Assembly (NCBI GenBank): GCA_963663605.2
Contig: CAXXVF010000002.1
Coordinates: forward strand, 1-64,000
From: Sporobacter sp963663605
GTDB taxonomy: Bacteria > Bacillota > Clostridia > Oscillospirales > Oscillospiraceae
Direction: 5' to 3'
DNA length: 64,000 nucleotides
The position numbers and the translations under genes were made by a program. Of this stretch, positions 26,360-35,133 are shown piece by piece; positions within the stretch are counted from its first letter, which is position 1; the number at the start of each line of letters is the position of its first letter. Below the pieces are notes generated by a model that searched no databases, had not been told where the DNA came from, and worked only from the letters and a program-made list of their open reading frames with translations.

Positions 26360-28216
26360 TTAATATACGACTGCATCGAACTTGCAGACGTCCTTACAGA
26401 CGCCGCACTTGATGCATTTTTCGGTGTCTATCGTATGCGGTTTCTTCAGCTCGCCGCTGATTGCGCCGACCGGGCATTTTTTGACGCAGGCCGTGCAGCC
26501 GCGGCATTTTTCCGGGTCGATGCTGTAGACGGTCAGGGATTTGCAGACGTGTGCGGGACAGCGTTTGTCCACGACGTGCGCGATGTATTCGTCCCTGAAA
26601 TATTTAAGTGTTGTCAAAACAGGGTTCGGCGCCGTCTGGCCAAGGCCGCACATGGCCGTTTCGCCGACGGTTTCGGCCAGATCCTGAAGTTCATCAATAT
26701 CCGACATCTCGCCGCGCCCGGACGTTATTTTCAGGAGCAGTTCCAGCATGCGTTTCGTACCGTTGCGGCAGGGGACGCAGTGGCCGCAGCTTTCGTCCTG
26801 AACAAATTCCATGAAGTATCTGGCCGTGTCGACGAGGCAGGTGTTCTCGTCCATGGCGATCAGACCGCCGGAGCCCATGATCGCGCCCTTGGCGGACAGG
26901 CTCTCGTAATCGACGGAAACGTCCAGGTGTTCGGCCGTCAGGCAGCCGCCGGACGGTCCGCCCGACTGGACAGCCTTAAAGGCTTTGCCGTCTTTCATGC
27001 CGCCGCCCATTTTGAAAACGATATTACGCAGCGGCATTCCCATCGGGATTTCTATGATGCCGGAGTTGACGATATCGCCCGCGAGCGCAAAGACCTTTGT
27101 GCCGCGGCTTTTTCCGACGCCGTAGGACGCAAACCACTCCGCGCCGTTTAAGATGATCGCCGGTACATTGGCAAGCGTTTCGACGTTGTTGATGATCGTC
27201 GGTTTTTCCCAAAGTCCAGCCTGAAACGGGAAAGGAGGCTTCTGCCTCGGTTCGCCGCGGCGGCCTTCGATGGAGTTAATGAGCGCTGTTTCCTCACCGC
27301 AGACAAACGCGCCGGCTCCGATGCGGATCTCGATATTGAAGCTGAAGTCTGTGCCGAGTATATGGTTTCCCAAAAGGCCGTATTCATTGGCCTGCTTGAG
27401 CGCGTTACCCAGCCGGTCCACGGCTAGGGGATACTCCGCGCGGACGTAGACATAACCTTGCTTAGCGCCGATGCAGTAGCCTGCGATGGCCAGAGCCTCG
27501 ATGACGCTGTGGGGGTCGCCCTCCAGAACGCTTCTGTCCATAAACGCGCCCGGGTCGCCTTCGTCGGCGTTGCAGATCATATACTTTTCGTCGCCCGGCG
27601 CGTTCATGCCGGACTGCCATTTGATGCCGGTGGGGAAGCCCGCGCCGCCGCGGCCCCGAAGACCGGAATCGATCATCTCCTGAACCGTTTTTTCGCGGCC
27701 CATGTCCATAAGGACTTTGGCCAAAGCCATATAACCGTCTTTTGCTATGTAGTCTTCAATAGCGTTGAAATCGACGCGTCCGCAGTTTCGAAGAGCGATC
27801 TTGACCTGGTCTGAGAAGAAGCCGATATCTTTCATATGCGGCTGATATTCGTCTTTTTCCTTGTCGTAGTAACAAAGCTCGGTGGCGATGCTGCCCTCTT
27901 TAAGGTGCTTGTCTACGATGGTCTGTACTTTTTCCGGCGTCAGGTTGCCGTAAAAGACGCCGTCGGGGTCGACGACCATGCACGGCCCGTGCGCGCACAG
28001 GCCGATACAGCCGGTGACGACGATCCGGACGTCCTTCGTGAGCCCTGCGTTTTCAACAGCGCGCTTAAGCGCTTCGACGATCTCGGAGCTGTGCGAAGAG
28101 ACGCAGCCGGCGCCGCCGCATACGTAAATGGAATTTTTAAATAATGAAATTTCATTGTTGATGAACTCACTAAGCTTCAGAAGGTCTTCTCTGCTTTTAA
28201 TAATACGTTTTCTCAT
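26360..28216 (-). CDS. hydB: NADH-binding flavoprotein subunit of the hydrogenase (NuoF-like)
   Basis: 618 residues. Order: thioredoxin-like [2Fe-2S] domain (CGGAGCVSS, CIGLCAHGPC) about 30-105; NADH/FMN core with GLRGRGGAGFPTGIKW, NADEGDPGAFMDR and IGAGAFVCGEETALI; SLBB region; [4Fe-4S] site ESCGHCVPCRNG...CGLG; and C-terminal two-[4Fe-4S] ferredoxin (CRGCTACVKKCP, CIKCGVCKDVC). This is the standard HydB layout of trimeric hydrogenases. It oxidises NADH and passes electrons to HydA. It lies 14 bases upstream of hydA and 14 bases downstream of hydC. Confidence 0.95.
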   Translation of the reverse strand: MRKRIIKSREDLLKLSEFINNEISLFKNSIYVCGGAGCVSSHSSEIVEALKRAVENAGLTKDVRIVVTGCIGLCAHGPCMVVDPDGVFYGNLTPEKVQTIVDKHLKEGSIATELCYYDKEKDEYQPHMKDIGFFSDQVKIALRNCGRVDFNAIEDYIAKDGYMALAKVLMDMGREKTVQEMIDSGLRGRGGAGFPTGIKWQSGMNAPGDEKYMICNADEGDPGAFMDRSVLEGDPHSVIEALAIAGYCIGAKQGYVYVRAEYPLAVDRLGNALKQANEYGLLGNHILGTDFSFNIEIRIGAGAFVCGEETALINSIEGRRGEPRQKPPFPFQAGLWEKPTIINNVETLANVPAIILNGAEWFASYGVGKSRGTKVFALAGDIVNSGIIEIPMGMPLRNIVFKMGGGMKDGKAFKAVQSGGPSGGCLTAEHLDVSVDYESLSAKGAIMGSGGLIAMDENTCLVDTARYFMEFVQDESCGHCVPCRNGTKRMLELLLKITSGRGEMSDIDELQDLAETVGETAMCGLGQTAPNPVLTTLKYFRDEYIAHVVDKRCPAHVCKSLTVYSIDPEKCRGCTACVKKCPVGAISGELKKPHTIDTEKCIKCGVCKDVCKFDAVVY

Positions 28217-28230
28217 AATTCACACCTTCC

Positions 28231-28737
28231 TTACTTACTGTACCACGGCTCAAGAATGCCGGGGAGATCGGCTACTTTTACTTCCGGATAAACCGTGTCA
28301 TCTATCGTCATAGCCGGAGCGAGTCCGCAGGAACCGATGCAGCGTGCGACCTCAAATGTGAAGACGCCGTCGTCCGTTGTGTCGCCGGCTTTGATACCGA
28401 ATTGGTTTTCCAGGGCTTCGACGATACTCGCGGCGCCGCGGACGTAACATGCGGTGCCCATGCACACGCGGATTGTATGTTTACCGCGCGGTTTTGTTGC
28501 AAAGAAAGAGTAGAAACTGACGACTCCTGAAACAGTGGAAAGCGGGAGTTCAAGTTCTTCGGCGACGATCCGCTGAACATTGAGCGGAAGATACCCGCAT
28601 ACGCCCTGTACCATATGGAGTACTTGAATCAGACTGCCTTCTTTACCTTTGTAGTTCGCTGCCAGCTGACGGATTTGTTGTAGCAACGCTTCATCCGTAA
28701 CGGCACAGCATGTAAAGTGATTTTGCGTCGTGCTCAT
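28231..28737 (-). CDS. hydC: Thioredoxin-like [2Fe-2S] subunit of the hydrogenase (NuoE-like)
   Basis: 168 residues. The four cluster ligands are in CMGTACYVRG and CIGSCGLAP. The N-terminal helical bundle has VLHMVQGVCGYLPLNVQ, typical of NuoE/HndA. It is the first gene of hydCBA, and its ATG at 28737 is preceded by AAAGGAGAACGGAA. A sigma-A promoter and a Rex-like operator lie upstream. Confidence 0.95.
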   Translation of the reverse strand: MSTTQNHFTCCAVTDEALLQQIRQLAANYKGKEGSLIQVLHMVQGVCGYLPLNVQRIVAEELELPLSTVSGVVSFYSFFATKPRGKHTIRVCMGTACYVRGAASIVEALENQFGIKAGDTTDDGVFTFEVARCIGSCGLAPAMTIDDTVYPEVKVADLPGILEPWYSK

Positions 28738-28811
28738 TTCCGTTCTCCTTTAACCTTTTTGATTGCTTTATGTAAGCTTTATGGTCCTTGATTCAGCCAC
28801 ACCAAGTACTT

Positions 28812-28840
28812 ATATTAAACGATGAATAAAAAAAAAGCAA
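28812..28840 (-). promoter_or_regulatory. Sigma-A promoter of hydCBA
   Basis: Minus strand TTGCTT (28840-28835), 17-bp spacer, TAATAT (28817-28812); predicted start near 28805, about 68 bases before hydC. Confidence 0.6.
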
Positions 28841-28847
28841 TAGATTA

Positions 28848-28865
28848 ACGTTAAAAATTTAACTA
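28848..28865. promoter_or_regulatory. Candidate Rex (NADH/NAD+ sensor) operator
   Basis: GTTAA-AAAT-TTAAC is a perfect 5+5 inverted repeat with a 4-base spacer, matching the core of the clostridial Rex box TTGTTAA-N4-TTAACAA; the outer two bases on each side differ. It lies about 10 bases upstream of the hydCBA -35, on an operon whose enzyme consumes NADH. Confidence 0.55.
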
Positions 28866-28960
28866 ATTTGAACGTAGAGAAGAACAATATGAACAAAACT
28901 ATAAGGAAATTTTGTCGATAATTAACATTATCTTTCGGTTTTCTTAAAATCACATCGTAA

Positions 28961-30547
28961 TCACACGAATGACGCGCACAGCGCTTCGGCGGCGCGGATC
29001 CCGTCCACGGCGGCAGACATGATGCCGCCGGCGTACCCGGAACCTTCGCCGCAGGGATACAGTCCGCTCAGGTCCAAAGCCTCATGCTCGAGCCGGTCGA
29101 TCCGGACGGGCGACGAGCTTCGCGTCTCGACTGCCGTCAGCACGGCGTCGGGATGCGAAAAGCCCCGGATTCTTTTCGACATCAGCGGCAGCGCCTCCTT
29201 CAGCGATCGGCATACGAACGGCGGGAGGACGTCGCGCAGGTCGCACCAGGCGACACCCGGCCGGTATGTCGGCACGACGACGCCGCTTTTTATAGACGGG
29301 CGGTCGCTTAGAAAATCGCCTACGAGCTGCGCCGGCGCGCTGTAATCGCCGCCGCCGCGCAAAAACGCGGCGCGTTCAAGCTGGCGCTGAAAACGGATAC
29401 CCCCCAGCGGCGATGCGTCAAAGTCCTTCGGCGTCACGGAGACCAGCAGGCCACCGTTGCAGTTTTCGCCGTCACGGGCATATCCGCTCATCCCGTTCGT
29501 GACCGAGTGCCCCGCTTCAGATGCGGCCGAAATGACGCGTCCGCCCGGACAGACGCAGAACGTATACACGCTCCGGCCGTTTTTCAGATGAACGGCCAGC
29601 TTGTAGTCGGAAGCGGGGAGCGTGCCGAGCGTGGCGGCGTCGCCGTATTGTGCCCGGTCGATCTCGCGCTGCAAGTGTTCGATACGCACGCCGACGGAAA
29701 AATTCTTGGCCGTCAGCTTCACGCCGCTGTCCCGGAGCATTTCAAAGGTGTCGCGCGCGCTGTTGCCGGGGGCCAGGATCAAACGGTCCGCATCGAGCGT
29801 ATACGTGCCGCTTTCGGCGAAGACCAACGCCTTCTTCAGACGGCCGTTTTCAATGTCAAGGCCGTCCAGCCGGTGGCCGAAGCGTATGTCGCAGCCGAGC
29901 CGCAGCAGCTCGTGCCGGATGGACGCGACGATTTCGCGCAGACGGTCGGTACCGATGTGCGGTTTGGACAGGTACAAAATGTCCTCCGGCGCGCCGAAGT
30001 CTACGAGTTTTTTAAGGACAAACGGTATACGCGTGTCGCGTATACCCGTCGTCAGTTTGCCGTCGGAAAACGTTCCCGCGCCGCCTTCGCCGAACTGTAC
30101 GTTGGAGCGCTCGTCGAGCGCGCCGGTCTTCCAGAAACGCTCCACATCGCGTTCCCGCTCTTCAACCGGTTTTCCGCGCTCCAGAACTACCGGACACAGT
30201 CCGGCAAGCCCCAGGCAGAACGCCGCGAAAAGCCCTGCCGGGCCCATGCCGACGACAACGGGCCGCGTTTGGCTTTTTAAGCCGCCGTAGGGGAAAAAAT
30301 AGGTTTCTTCCGGCGTGTACGCCGTAACGATACCGGACTTCGATTTTAGCAGAGCTGTTTCATTGTTTGTGCCGACCGCTGCCGTATAGACGAACGAAAC
30401 GTCGTTTTTCCGGCGTGCGTCGATGCTTTTCTTCAAAATCGTCACGGTTTTTAGCGTGTGTTCCGGTACGTCGAGCAGGGAAGCGATATGCGCGTTTAAT
30501 GCGTCGCCGGAAGCGGCGGGTATTCTGATGTCGGACAGTTTGAGCAT
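28961..30547 (-). CDS. FAD-dependent oxidoreductase (COG2509-type)
   Basis: 528 residues. The dinucleotide-binding motif is VVGMGPAGLFAAFCLG near residue 97, followed by VVLERGKPVEERERDVERFW and the diagnostic FGEGGAGTFSDGKL. A second FAD-binding block, GSGYAGGIMSAAVDGIRAAEAL, closes the C-terminus. The N-terminal ~85 residues form the extra alpha/beta domain characteristic of this uncharacterised flavoprotein family. Substrate unknown. It is a single-gene unit on the minus strand, directed away from the structured RNA region. Confidence 0.88.
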   Translation of the reverse strand: MLKLSDIRIPAASGDALNAHIASLLDVPEHTLKTVTILKKSIDARRKNDVSFVYTAAVGTNNETALLKSKSGIVTAYTPEETYFFPYGGLKSQTRPVVVGMGPAGLFAAFCLGLAGLCPVVLERGKPVEERERDVERFWKTGALDERSNVQFGEGGAGTFSDGKLTTGIRDTRIPFVLKKLVDFGAPEDILYLSKPHIGTDRLREIVASIRHELLRLGCDIRFGHRLDGLDIENGRLKKALVFAESGTYTLDADRLILAPGNSARDTFEMLRDSGVKLTAKNFSVGVRIEHLQREIDRAQYGDAATLGTLPASDYKLAVHLKNGRSVYTFCVCPGGRVISAASEAGHSVTNGMSGYARDGENCNGGLLVSVTPKDFDASPLGGIRFQRQLERAAFLRGGGDYSAPAQLVGDFLSDRPSIKSGVVVPTYRPGVAWCDLRDVLPPFVCRSLKEALPLMSKRIRGFSHPDAVLTAVETRSSSPVRIDRLEHEALDLSGLYPCGEGSGYAGGIMSAAVDGIRAAEALCASFV

Positions 30548-30691
30548 TTTTTACACTCCTTAAGACCTGCCGTTTTTGCCCGCCGGGACTCAGCCCCGGG
30601 GACCCAACGGCATGCTATCATGAATTGAAACCTAAGGCAATACGACGCCCCGGCAAAACGCTGAAATGCTGGAGGAAATACACAAACGGGC

Positions 30692-30720
30692 TTGACAAAA
30701 TCGCTTAAATGTAGTATATT
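30692..30720 (+). promoter_or_regulatory. Strong sigma-A promoter for the 305-base structured RNA
   Basis: Perfect TTGACA (30692-30697), 17-bp spacer, TATATT (30715-30720); predicted start about 30727. Confidence 0.8.
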
Positions 30721-30726
30721 ATACAC

Positions 30727-31032
30727 AGAAAGGGTGATTCCAATGTGGAAGAGAAATTGTCCTGAGAGAGCAATCCCTTTCAGGTAGAATATCTCGACGG
30801 TCTGAAGTTTAATCGCACGTTTACGGCAGACAGGATACGATATCCGCAGGCGCAACCTCGGAGAGAGTCCGACGGTATAATCCCAAGAGAAAGTGCGCGT
30901 GAGCTGTGTCAGGAATGCATGACAATTGAAACTTAAGATCTTAGAGAGGAAAGGTGGATTTATCGTATTGATAAGTGCACACGGTTGGTAGCCCCGCATT
31001 CGCGATGGACGGATGCGGGGCTGTGCTTTTTT
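30727..31032 (+). ncRNA. Structured non-coding RNA of unknown family, ~305 bases
   Basis: It starts just after a near-consensus promoter and ends at a textbook terminator. No convincing reading frame is present. Local pairings include AAAGGG/CCCTTT closing the first 55 bases, TTCCA-ATG-TGGAA, ATTGT/GCAAT and a later purine-rich GAGAGGAAAGGTGG block. Parts are reminiscent of T-box leaders (AACCTCGGAG, AAAGGTGG), but the invariant T-box bulge sequence is absent and the next gene, prfA, has its own promoter. I could not match RNase P, tmRNA, SRP or 6S signatures. Confidence 0.65.
30990..31032 (+). terminator. Terminator of the 305-base RNA
   Basis: AGCCCCGCATTCG and CGGATGCGGGGCT arms around CGATGGA, followed by GTGCTTTTTT. 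Confidence 0.88.
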
Positions 31033-31050
31033 CAGCCGCCTGTCCAAGTG

Positions 31051-31079
31051 TTTACAATTATCAAGGCGTGTGATAATAT
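31051..31079 (+). promoter_or_regulatory. Sigma-A promoter of prfA
   Basis: TTTACA (31051-31056), 17-bp spacer, TAATAT (31074-31079), 56 bases before the prfA ATG. Confidence 0.72.
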
Positions 31080-31134
31080 TTAACATCCGGACATTTCTTA
31101 AAATCTGATTACTATTTAATAAAAGGAAGATATT

Positions 31135-32199
31135 ATGCTCGACAGGCTTGTTGAAATAGAAGAAAAGTACGCGGAACTCGAAAAAAGGATGCAGGACCCG
31201 AACGTCTATACCGACCCGGCGCAATACGGTAAGCTCGCGCGCGAGCAAAAGGAACTTGCGCCCGTCGTCGAGGCGTACAGGAAATATAAAAAAGCGCAGA
31301 AAACGATAGAAGACGCCGGCGCGCTTTTAAGCGATCCCGATTTCAAGGAGATGGCGCAGGAGGAAATAGACGACGCGCGCGGCGAGATGGAACGGATCGA
31401 AGAGGAGATCAAGCTCCTGCTCCTGCCGTCTGACCCGAACGACGACAAAAACGTCATTATTGAAATCCGGGGCGGCGCGGGCGGCGAGGAAGCCGCGCTT
31501 TTCGCGCATTCGCTTTACCGTATGTACACGATGTACGCCGACACAAAACGCTGGAAGACGGAGATTGCCAATTTAAACGACACGGAGCTCGGCGGCATCA
31601 AGGAAATCAGCTTTATGATCATCGGCGACGGCGCGTATTCGCGCCTGAAATACGAAAGCGGCGTCCACCGCGTCCAGCGCGTACCGGATACGGAATCCTC
31701 CGGACGCATACACACGAGCACCGTCACGGTAGCTGTTTTGCCCGAGATGGAGGAAGTGGATTTTGAGATCAATCCCGCAGACCTGCAGATCGATACGTTC
31801 CGCTCGTCGGGTGCGGGCGGCCAGCACGTCAACAAGACGGAGTCCGCCATCCGCATCACGCACCTGCCGACGGGCACCGTCGTCGAATGTCAGGACGAGC
31901 GCAGCCAGCACAAAAACCGTGACCGCGCAATGAAGATCCTTGTCTCGCGCCTTTATGAAGAGGAGCGCCGCAAGCAGATCGAGGCGCACGCTGCCGAACG
32001 CAAGAGCCAGGTCGGCACGGGCGACCGCTCCGAGCGTATCCGCACGTACAACTACCCGCAGGGGCGGCTGACCGACCACCGCATCGGGCTGACGCTCTAT
32101 AAACTTGAACAGGTTTTAAACGGCGATCTCGACGAGGTCTTCGATGCCCTGATCATGGCCGACCAGACAGAAAAAATGAAAGCAGTCGGCGAAGAATAA
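31135..32199 (+). CDS. prfA: Peptide chain release factor 1
   Basis: 354 residues. RF1 recognises UAA and UAG and triggers hydrolysis of the peptidyl-tRNA. The catalytic GGQ is at about 228-230 (SSGAGGQHVNKTESA), and the stop-codon-reading tripeptide position is PDT (RVPDTESSGRIHTS), consistent with RF1's PxT rather than RF2's SPF. Length is normal. AAAGGAAGATATT precedes the ATG. The usual methylase partner prmC is not immediately upstream; instead there is a structured RNA gene. Confidence 0.97.
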   Translation: MLDRLVEIEEKYAELEKRMQDPNVYTDPAQYGKLAREQKELAPVVEAYRKYKKAQKTIEDAGALLSDPDFKEMAQEEIDDARGEMERIEEEIKLLLLPSDPNDDKNVIIEIRGGAGGEEAALFAHSLYRMYTMYADTKRWKTEIANLNDTELGGIKEISFMIIGDGAYSRLKYESGVHRVQRVPDTESSGRIHTSTVTVAVLPEMEEVDFEINPADLQIDTFRSSGAGGQHVNKTESAIRITHLPTGTVVECQDERSQHKNRDRAMKILVSRLYEEERRKQIEAHAAERKSQVGTGDRSERIRTYNYPQGRLTDHRIGLTLYKLEQVLNGDLDEVFDALIMADQTEKMKAVGEE

Positions 32200-32251
32200 T
32201 TCAAAACCCACCCTCCGCCCTTATGATCCCGTTTATAGATGATGTCTCCTT

Positions 32252-32328
32252 ATCGTCTTAAGGCTCCTTTGGAAAGGAGCTGTCGGCTGTGCCGACTGAG
32301 GATTGTCAAAACCCGCCCGCCGCGATTT
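32252..32328 (+). repeat. Dispersed repeat C plus repeat A remnant
   Basis: CTCCTTT-GG-AAAGGAG and GTCGGC-TGT-GCCGAC hairpins in sequence, then CTGAGGATTGTC and a partial repeat A (ACCCGCCCGCCGCG). The paired-hairpin unit resembles small palindromic repeats I recall from other clostridial genomes; that resemblance is from memory. Confidence 0.6.
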
Positions 32329-32329
32329 C

Positions 32330-32451
32330 CGGCGTAGGGGCGGATTCCATATCCGCCCATTGATCTCCATTATCGTTGTAGGGGCAATTATTAATCGCCC
32401 GTTATGATATGCCAAATGAAAAGGCGGGGGGATTTATAATCGCCCTACAGT
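32330..32451. repeat. GTAGGGG-type palindromic (MITE-like) elements
   Basis: First unit GCGTAGGGGCGGATTCCATA with TCCGCCC (32330-32360). Second element 32377-32451 begins GTAGGGGCAATTATTAATC and ends with the near-complement GATTTATAATCGCCCTAC, forming ~18-bp imperfect terminal inverted repeats around a ~40-base core. No coding sequence inside. Confidence 0.65.
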
Positions 32452-32498
32452 GCCTGTTTAGGTCATGAAATACTGTTTTTTCATTGGAGACGGTCCTA

Positions 32499-33137
32499 AT
32501 GAAAACCCTTCTCATTCCCGACGATAATATGGCCCCGGCCGCCGAGATCATCAAAAACGGCGGTCTGGTCGGCGTGCCGACCGAGACGGTTTACGGTCTG
32601 GCCGCAAATGGGCTGAATGCATCGGCAGTGCTGAAAATATACGACATTAAAGGGCGGCCGGAAACGAAGCCGATAAGCCTTCTGGTGTCCGGCATGGCGG
32701 ACGCCCGGAAATTCTGCCGGGATATACCGGACGCGGCGTCCCGGCTTGCGGAAAGATTCTGGCCGGGGCCTTTGACGCTGGTGCTGAAAAAAGCGGACGG
32801 CGTCCCGGACGCCGTGACAGCCGGAGGCGATACCGTCGGCGTACGCTGTCCCGACCATACAAAGACGCTTGAACTAATCAAGCTGGCGGGCGTGCCGCTG
32901 GCCGCGCCGTCGGCAAACGTGTCGGGCGCGCCCAGCCCGAAGTCGGCCGAAGACGTCCTGGAGGCGTTCGACGGGCAAGTTGACGCGGTCATTGACGGCG
33001 GCCCCTGTGCTGTCGGCGTCGAGTCGACTATACTCGACTTAACGGTTAAGCCGCCTGTGATTCTCCGTCAGGGCGGCCTTGCGCGGCAAACGATAGAACA
33101 GGTGCTGAAGACGACATTGTCCGACCGGCCGCGCTGA
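32499..33137 (+). CDS. tsaC: L-threonylcarbamoyladenylate synthase (TsaC/Sua5 family)
   Basis: 212 residues. It makes threonylcarbamoyl-AMP from Thr, bicarbonate and ATP for the universal t6A37 tRNA modification. The YrdC fold signatures are GGLVGVPTETVYGLA near the N-terminus, KGRPETKPISLLV, WPGPLTLVL and APSANVSGAPSP. No Sua5 C-terminal domain is present, so it is the short TsaC form. ATG 32499 is preferred with TTGGAG upstream; a TTG at 32484 lacks a ribosome site. It follows prfA as is common in Firmicutes. Confidence 0.92.
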   Translation: MKTLLIPDDNMAPAAEIIKNGGLVGVPTETVYGLAANGLNASAVLKIYDIKGRPETKPISLLVSGMADARKFCRDIPDAASRLAERFWPGPLTLVLKKADGVPDAVTAGGDTVGVRCPDHTKTLELIKLAGVPLAAPSANVSGAPSPKSAEDVLEAFDGQVDAVIDGGPCAVGVESTILDLTVKPPVILRQGGLARQTIEQVLKTTLSDRPR

Positions 33138-33152
33138 TATTGTGGAGGCATT

Positions 33153-33758
33153 ATGAAGATAATAGGGATTACGGGCGGCTCCGGCGGCGGCAAAACGTCG
33201 GCGCTGAACGCGCTTGAATCACTCGGTGCTCGTGTCATTGACTGTGACGCCGCTTACCATGAACTGCTCCTGAAAAACGCCGACATGCTCCGGGAGCTGG
33301 ACGCGCGCTTTGAAGGCGTCGTAACGGACGGCGTTTTGGACCGGAAAGCGCTCGGGCAAATTGTGTTTAACGACAGCCGGGCGCTCGAAGAGCTTAACGA
33401 AATAACGCACCGGTACGTCGGTGAAGAGGTAAACCGCCGCTTGAAGCAATGGGAGCAAAAAGGCGGGTCGATCGCCGCCATAGACGCCATCGCGCTTATT
33501 GAAAGCGGACGCAGCAAGCTGTGCGACATTGTCGTCGGTGTAACGGCGCCTTTTGAAACCCGCATAAAACGGATCATGGAGCGCGACGGAATCAGCGGGG
33601 AATACGCGCGGCTGCGTATCGGCGCGCAGCAGCCGGACAGCTTTTATTACGATAACTGCGACTATGTTCTCATCAGCGACTGCGAAACAGTCGAAGAATT
33701 TGAAGATAAATGCCGGATTTTTTTTACCCGCATTTTAGGAGGGACGATCGATGCTTAA
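33153..33758 (+). CDS. coaE: Dephospho-CoA kinase
   Basis: 201 residues. Last step of coenzyme A synthesis, phosphorylating the 3'-hydroxyl of dephospho-CoA. The P-loop is GITGGSGGGKTSA at the N-terminus (usual GLTGGIGSGKS), followed by VIDCDAAYHELL, and the substrate lid region with IKRIMERDGIS. TGTGGAGGCATT precedes the ATG. Its 3' end overlaps the next gene by 8 bases. Confidence 0.92.
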   Translation: MKIIGITGGSGGGKTSALNALESLGARVIDCDAAYHELLLKNADMLRELDARFEGVVTDGVLDRKALGQIVFNDSRALEELNEITHRYVGEEVNRRLKQWEQKGGSIAAIDAIALIESGRSKLCDIVVGVTAPFETRIKRIMERDGISGEYARLRIGAQQPDSFYYDNCDYVLISDCETVEEFEDKCRIFFTRILGGTIDA

Positions 33759-35133
33759 ACGCGAGGAACTGTTTTCCGCGAAGAAAAACGCCTATGACAT
33801 CATCGGCGAAGCGGAAAAGACGCAGACCGAGAACTATTGCCTGGGGTATAAGTCCTTTTTGGACGCTGCCAAAACGGAGCGCGAAGCCGTGAACAAAGCC
33901 GTAGGGATGGCGGAAGCCGCGGGGTTTCAGCCGTATACGCCCGGCATGGCGCTTAAAGCCGGGATGAAGCTTTACCGCAACGTACGCGGAAAAGCGCTGC
34001 TGCTGGCCGTTATTGGCAGCGCGCCGCTGTCGGAAGGGGTCAATATCGCGGGCGCGCATGTCGACGCGCCGAGGATCGACTTAAAGCAGCTCCCGCTTTA
34101 TGAGGACGGCGAGCTGGCCTTTTTCAAAACGCACTATTACGGCGGTATCAAAAAATACCAGTGGGTAACGCTGCCGCTGGCCCTGCACGGCGTCGTCGTC
34201 AAAAAAGACGGGTCCGCCGTTGATATCACGTTCGGCGAAGACGAAAACGATCCGGTTTTCACCATCACCGACCTGCTGCCGCATCTGGGCAAGGAACAGG
34301 GCAAAAAGACGCTCAGCGAGGCGTTCACCGGCGAGAACCTCAATATGCTCATCGGCAGCCGTCCAACCGGCGAGGAAAAGGACTCAGACCGCGTCAAGCA
34401 CACGGTGCTGCAGCTCCTGTACGAAAAATACGGCATCACGGAGGACGATTTCCTGTCGGCGGAACTGGAGGCGGTGCCGGTCTCCAAAGCGCGTGACATC
34501 GGATTCGACCGCTCTATGATCGGCGCGTACGGTCAGGACGACCGCTCCTGCGCCTACGCCGCGCTCAAAGCGCTGCTTGATATAAAGACGCCGAAAAAAA
34601 CCGCCGTCTGCATTCTGGTCGACAAAGAGGAGATCGGTTCGGAAGGCGTTTCCGGCATGCAGTCTGCCGTTTTTGAGAACTTTATGGAGGAGCTGTGCGA
34701 CAGTCAGGGCGTCAAGCTCCGCCACTGCTTTGAGAAATCGTTCTGCCTGTCGGCCGACGTTTGCAACGCCTTTGACCCGAATTTCCCGGACGTGTCGGAA
34801 AAGCGCAACAGCGCCAAATTCAACTACGGGATGGGAATACTGAAGGTTACGGGCGCGGGCGGCAAGTCGGGCTCCTCCGACGCGTCGGCTGAAATCGTCG
34901 GGATGCTGCGGCGGATATTCGACGAAAACGGCGTCGTCTGGCAGATGGGGGAACTCGGCAAGGTCGATCAGGGCGGCGGCGGTACGATCGCCAAATACAT
35001 GGCCAACCGCAATATCGACACGATCGACGCGGGCGTTCCGGTCCTGTCCATGCACGCGCCGTATGAGGTCAGTTCAAAGCTGGACTGCTACATGACGTAT
35101 AAGGGTATAAAAGCAGTCTTCACCGATGTGTGA
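33751..35133 (+). CDS. M18-family aminopeptidase
   Basis: 460 residues. M18 enzymes are two-zinc aminopeptidases forming large tetrahedral particles. Metal and catalytic motifs are visible: GAHVDAPRIDLK (first His/Asp), VDKEEIGSEGVSGM (catalytic Glu pair), ADVCNAFDPNFPD (Asp) and a late VPVLSMHAPYEVSSK-type His block. Overlap with coaE at the 5' end and with the PepV-like gene at the 3' end suggests coupling and a peptide-recycling role. Confidence 0.92.
   Translation: MLKREELFSAKKNAYDIIGEAEKTQTENYCLGYKSFLDAAKTEREAVNKAVGMAEAAGFQPYTPGMALKAGMKLYRNVRGKALLLAVIGSAPLSEGVNIAGAHVDAPRIDLKQLPLYEDGELAFFKTHYYGGIKKYQWVTLPLALHGVVVKKDGSAVDITFGEDENDPVFTITDLLPHLGKEQGKKTLSEAFTGENLNMLIGSRPTGEEKDSDRVKHTVLQLLYEKYGITEDDFLSAELEAVPVSKARDIGFDRSMIGAYGQDDRSCAYAALKALLDIKTPKKTAVCILVDKEEIGSEGVSGMQSAVFENFMEELCDSQGVKLRHCFEKSFCLSADVCNAFDPNFPDVSEKRNSAKFNYGMGILKVTGAGGKSGSSDASAEIVGMLRRIFDENGVVWQMGELGKVDQGGGGTIAKYMANRNIDTIDAGVPVLSMHAPYEVSSKLDCYMTYKGIKAVFTDV

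Noticed and set aside
30727..31032. T-box leader for prfA
   Set aside because: AAAGGTGG and AACCTCGGAG look suggestive, but the invariant TGGNACCGCG bulge is absent, the downstream gene is not a tRNA or amino-acid gene, and prfA has its own promoter.
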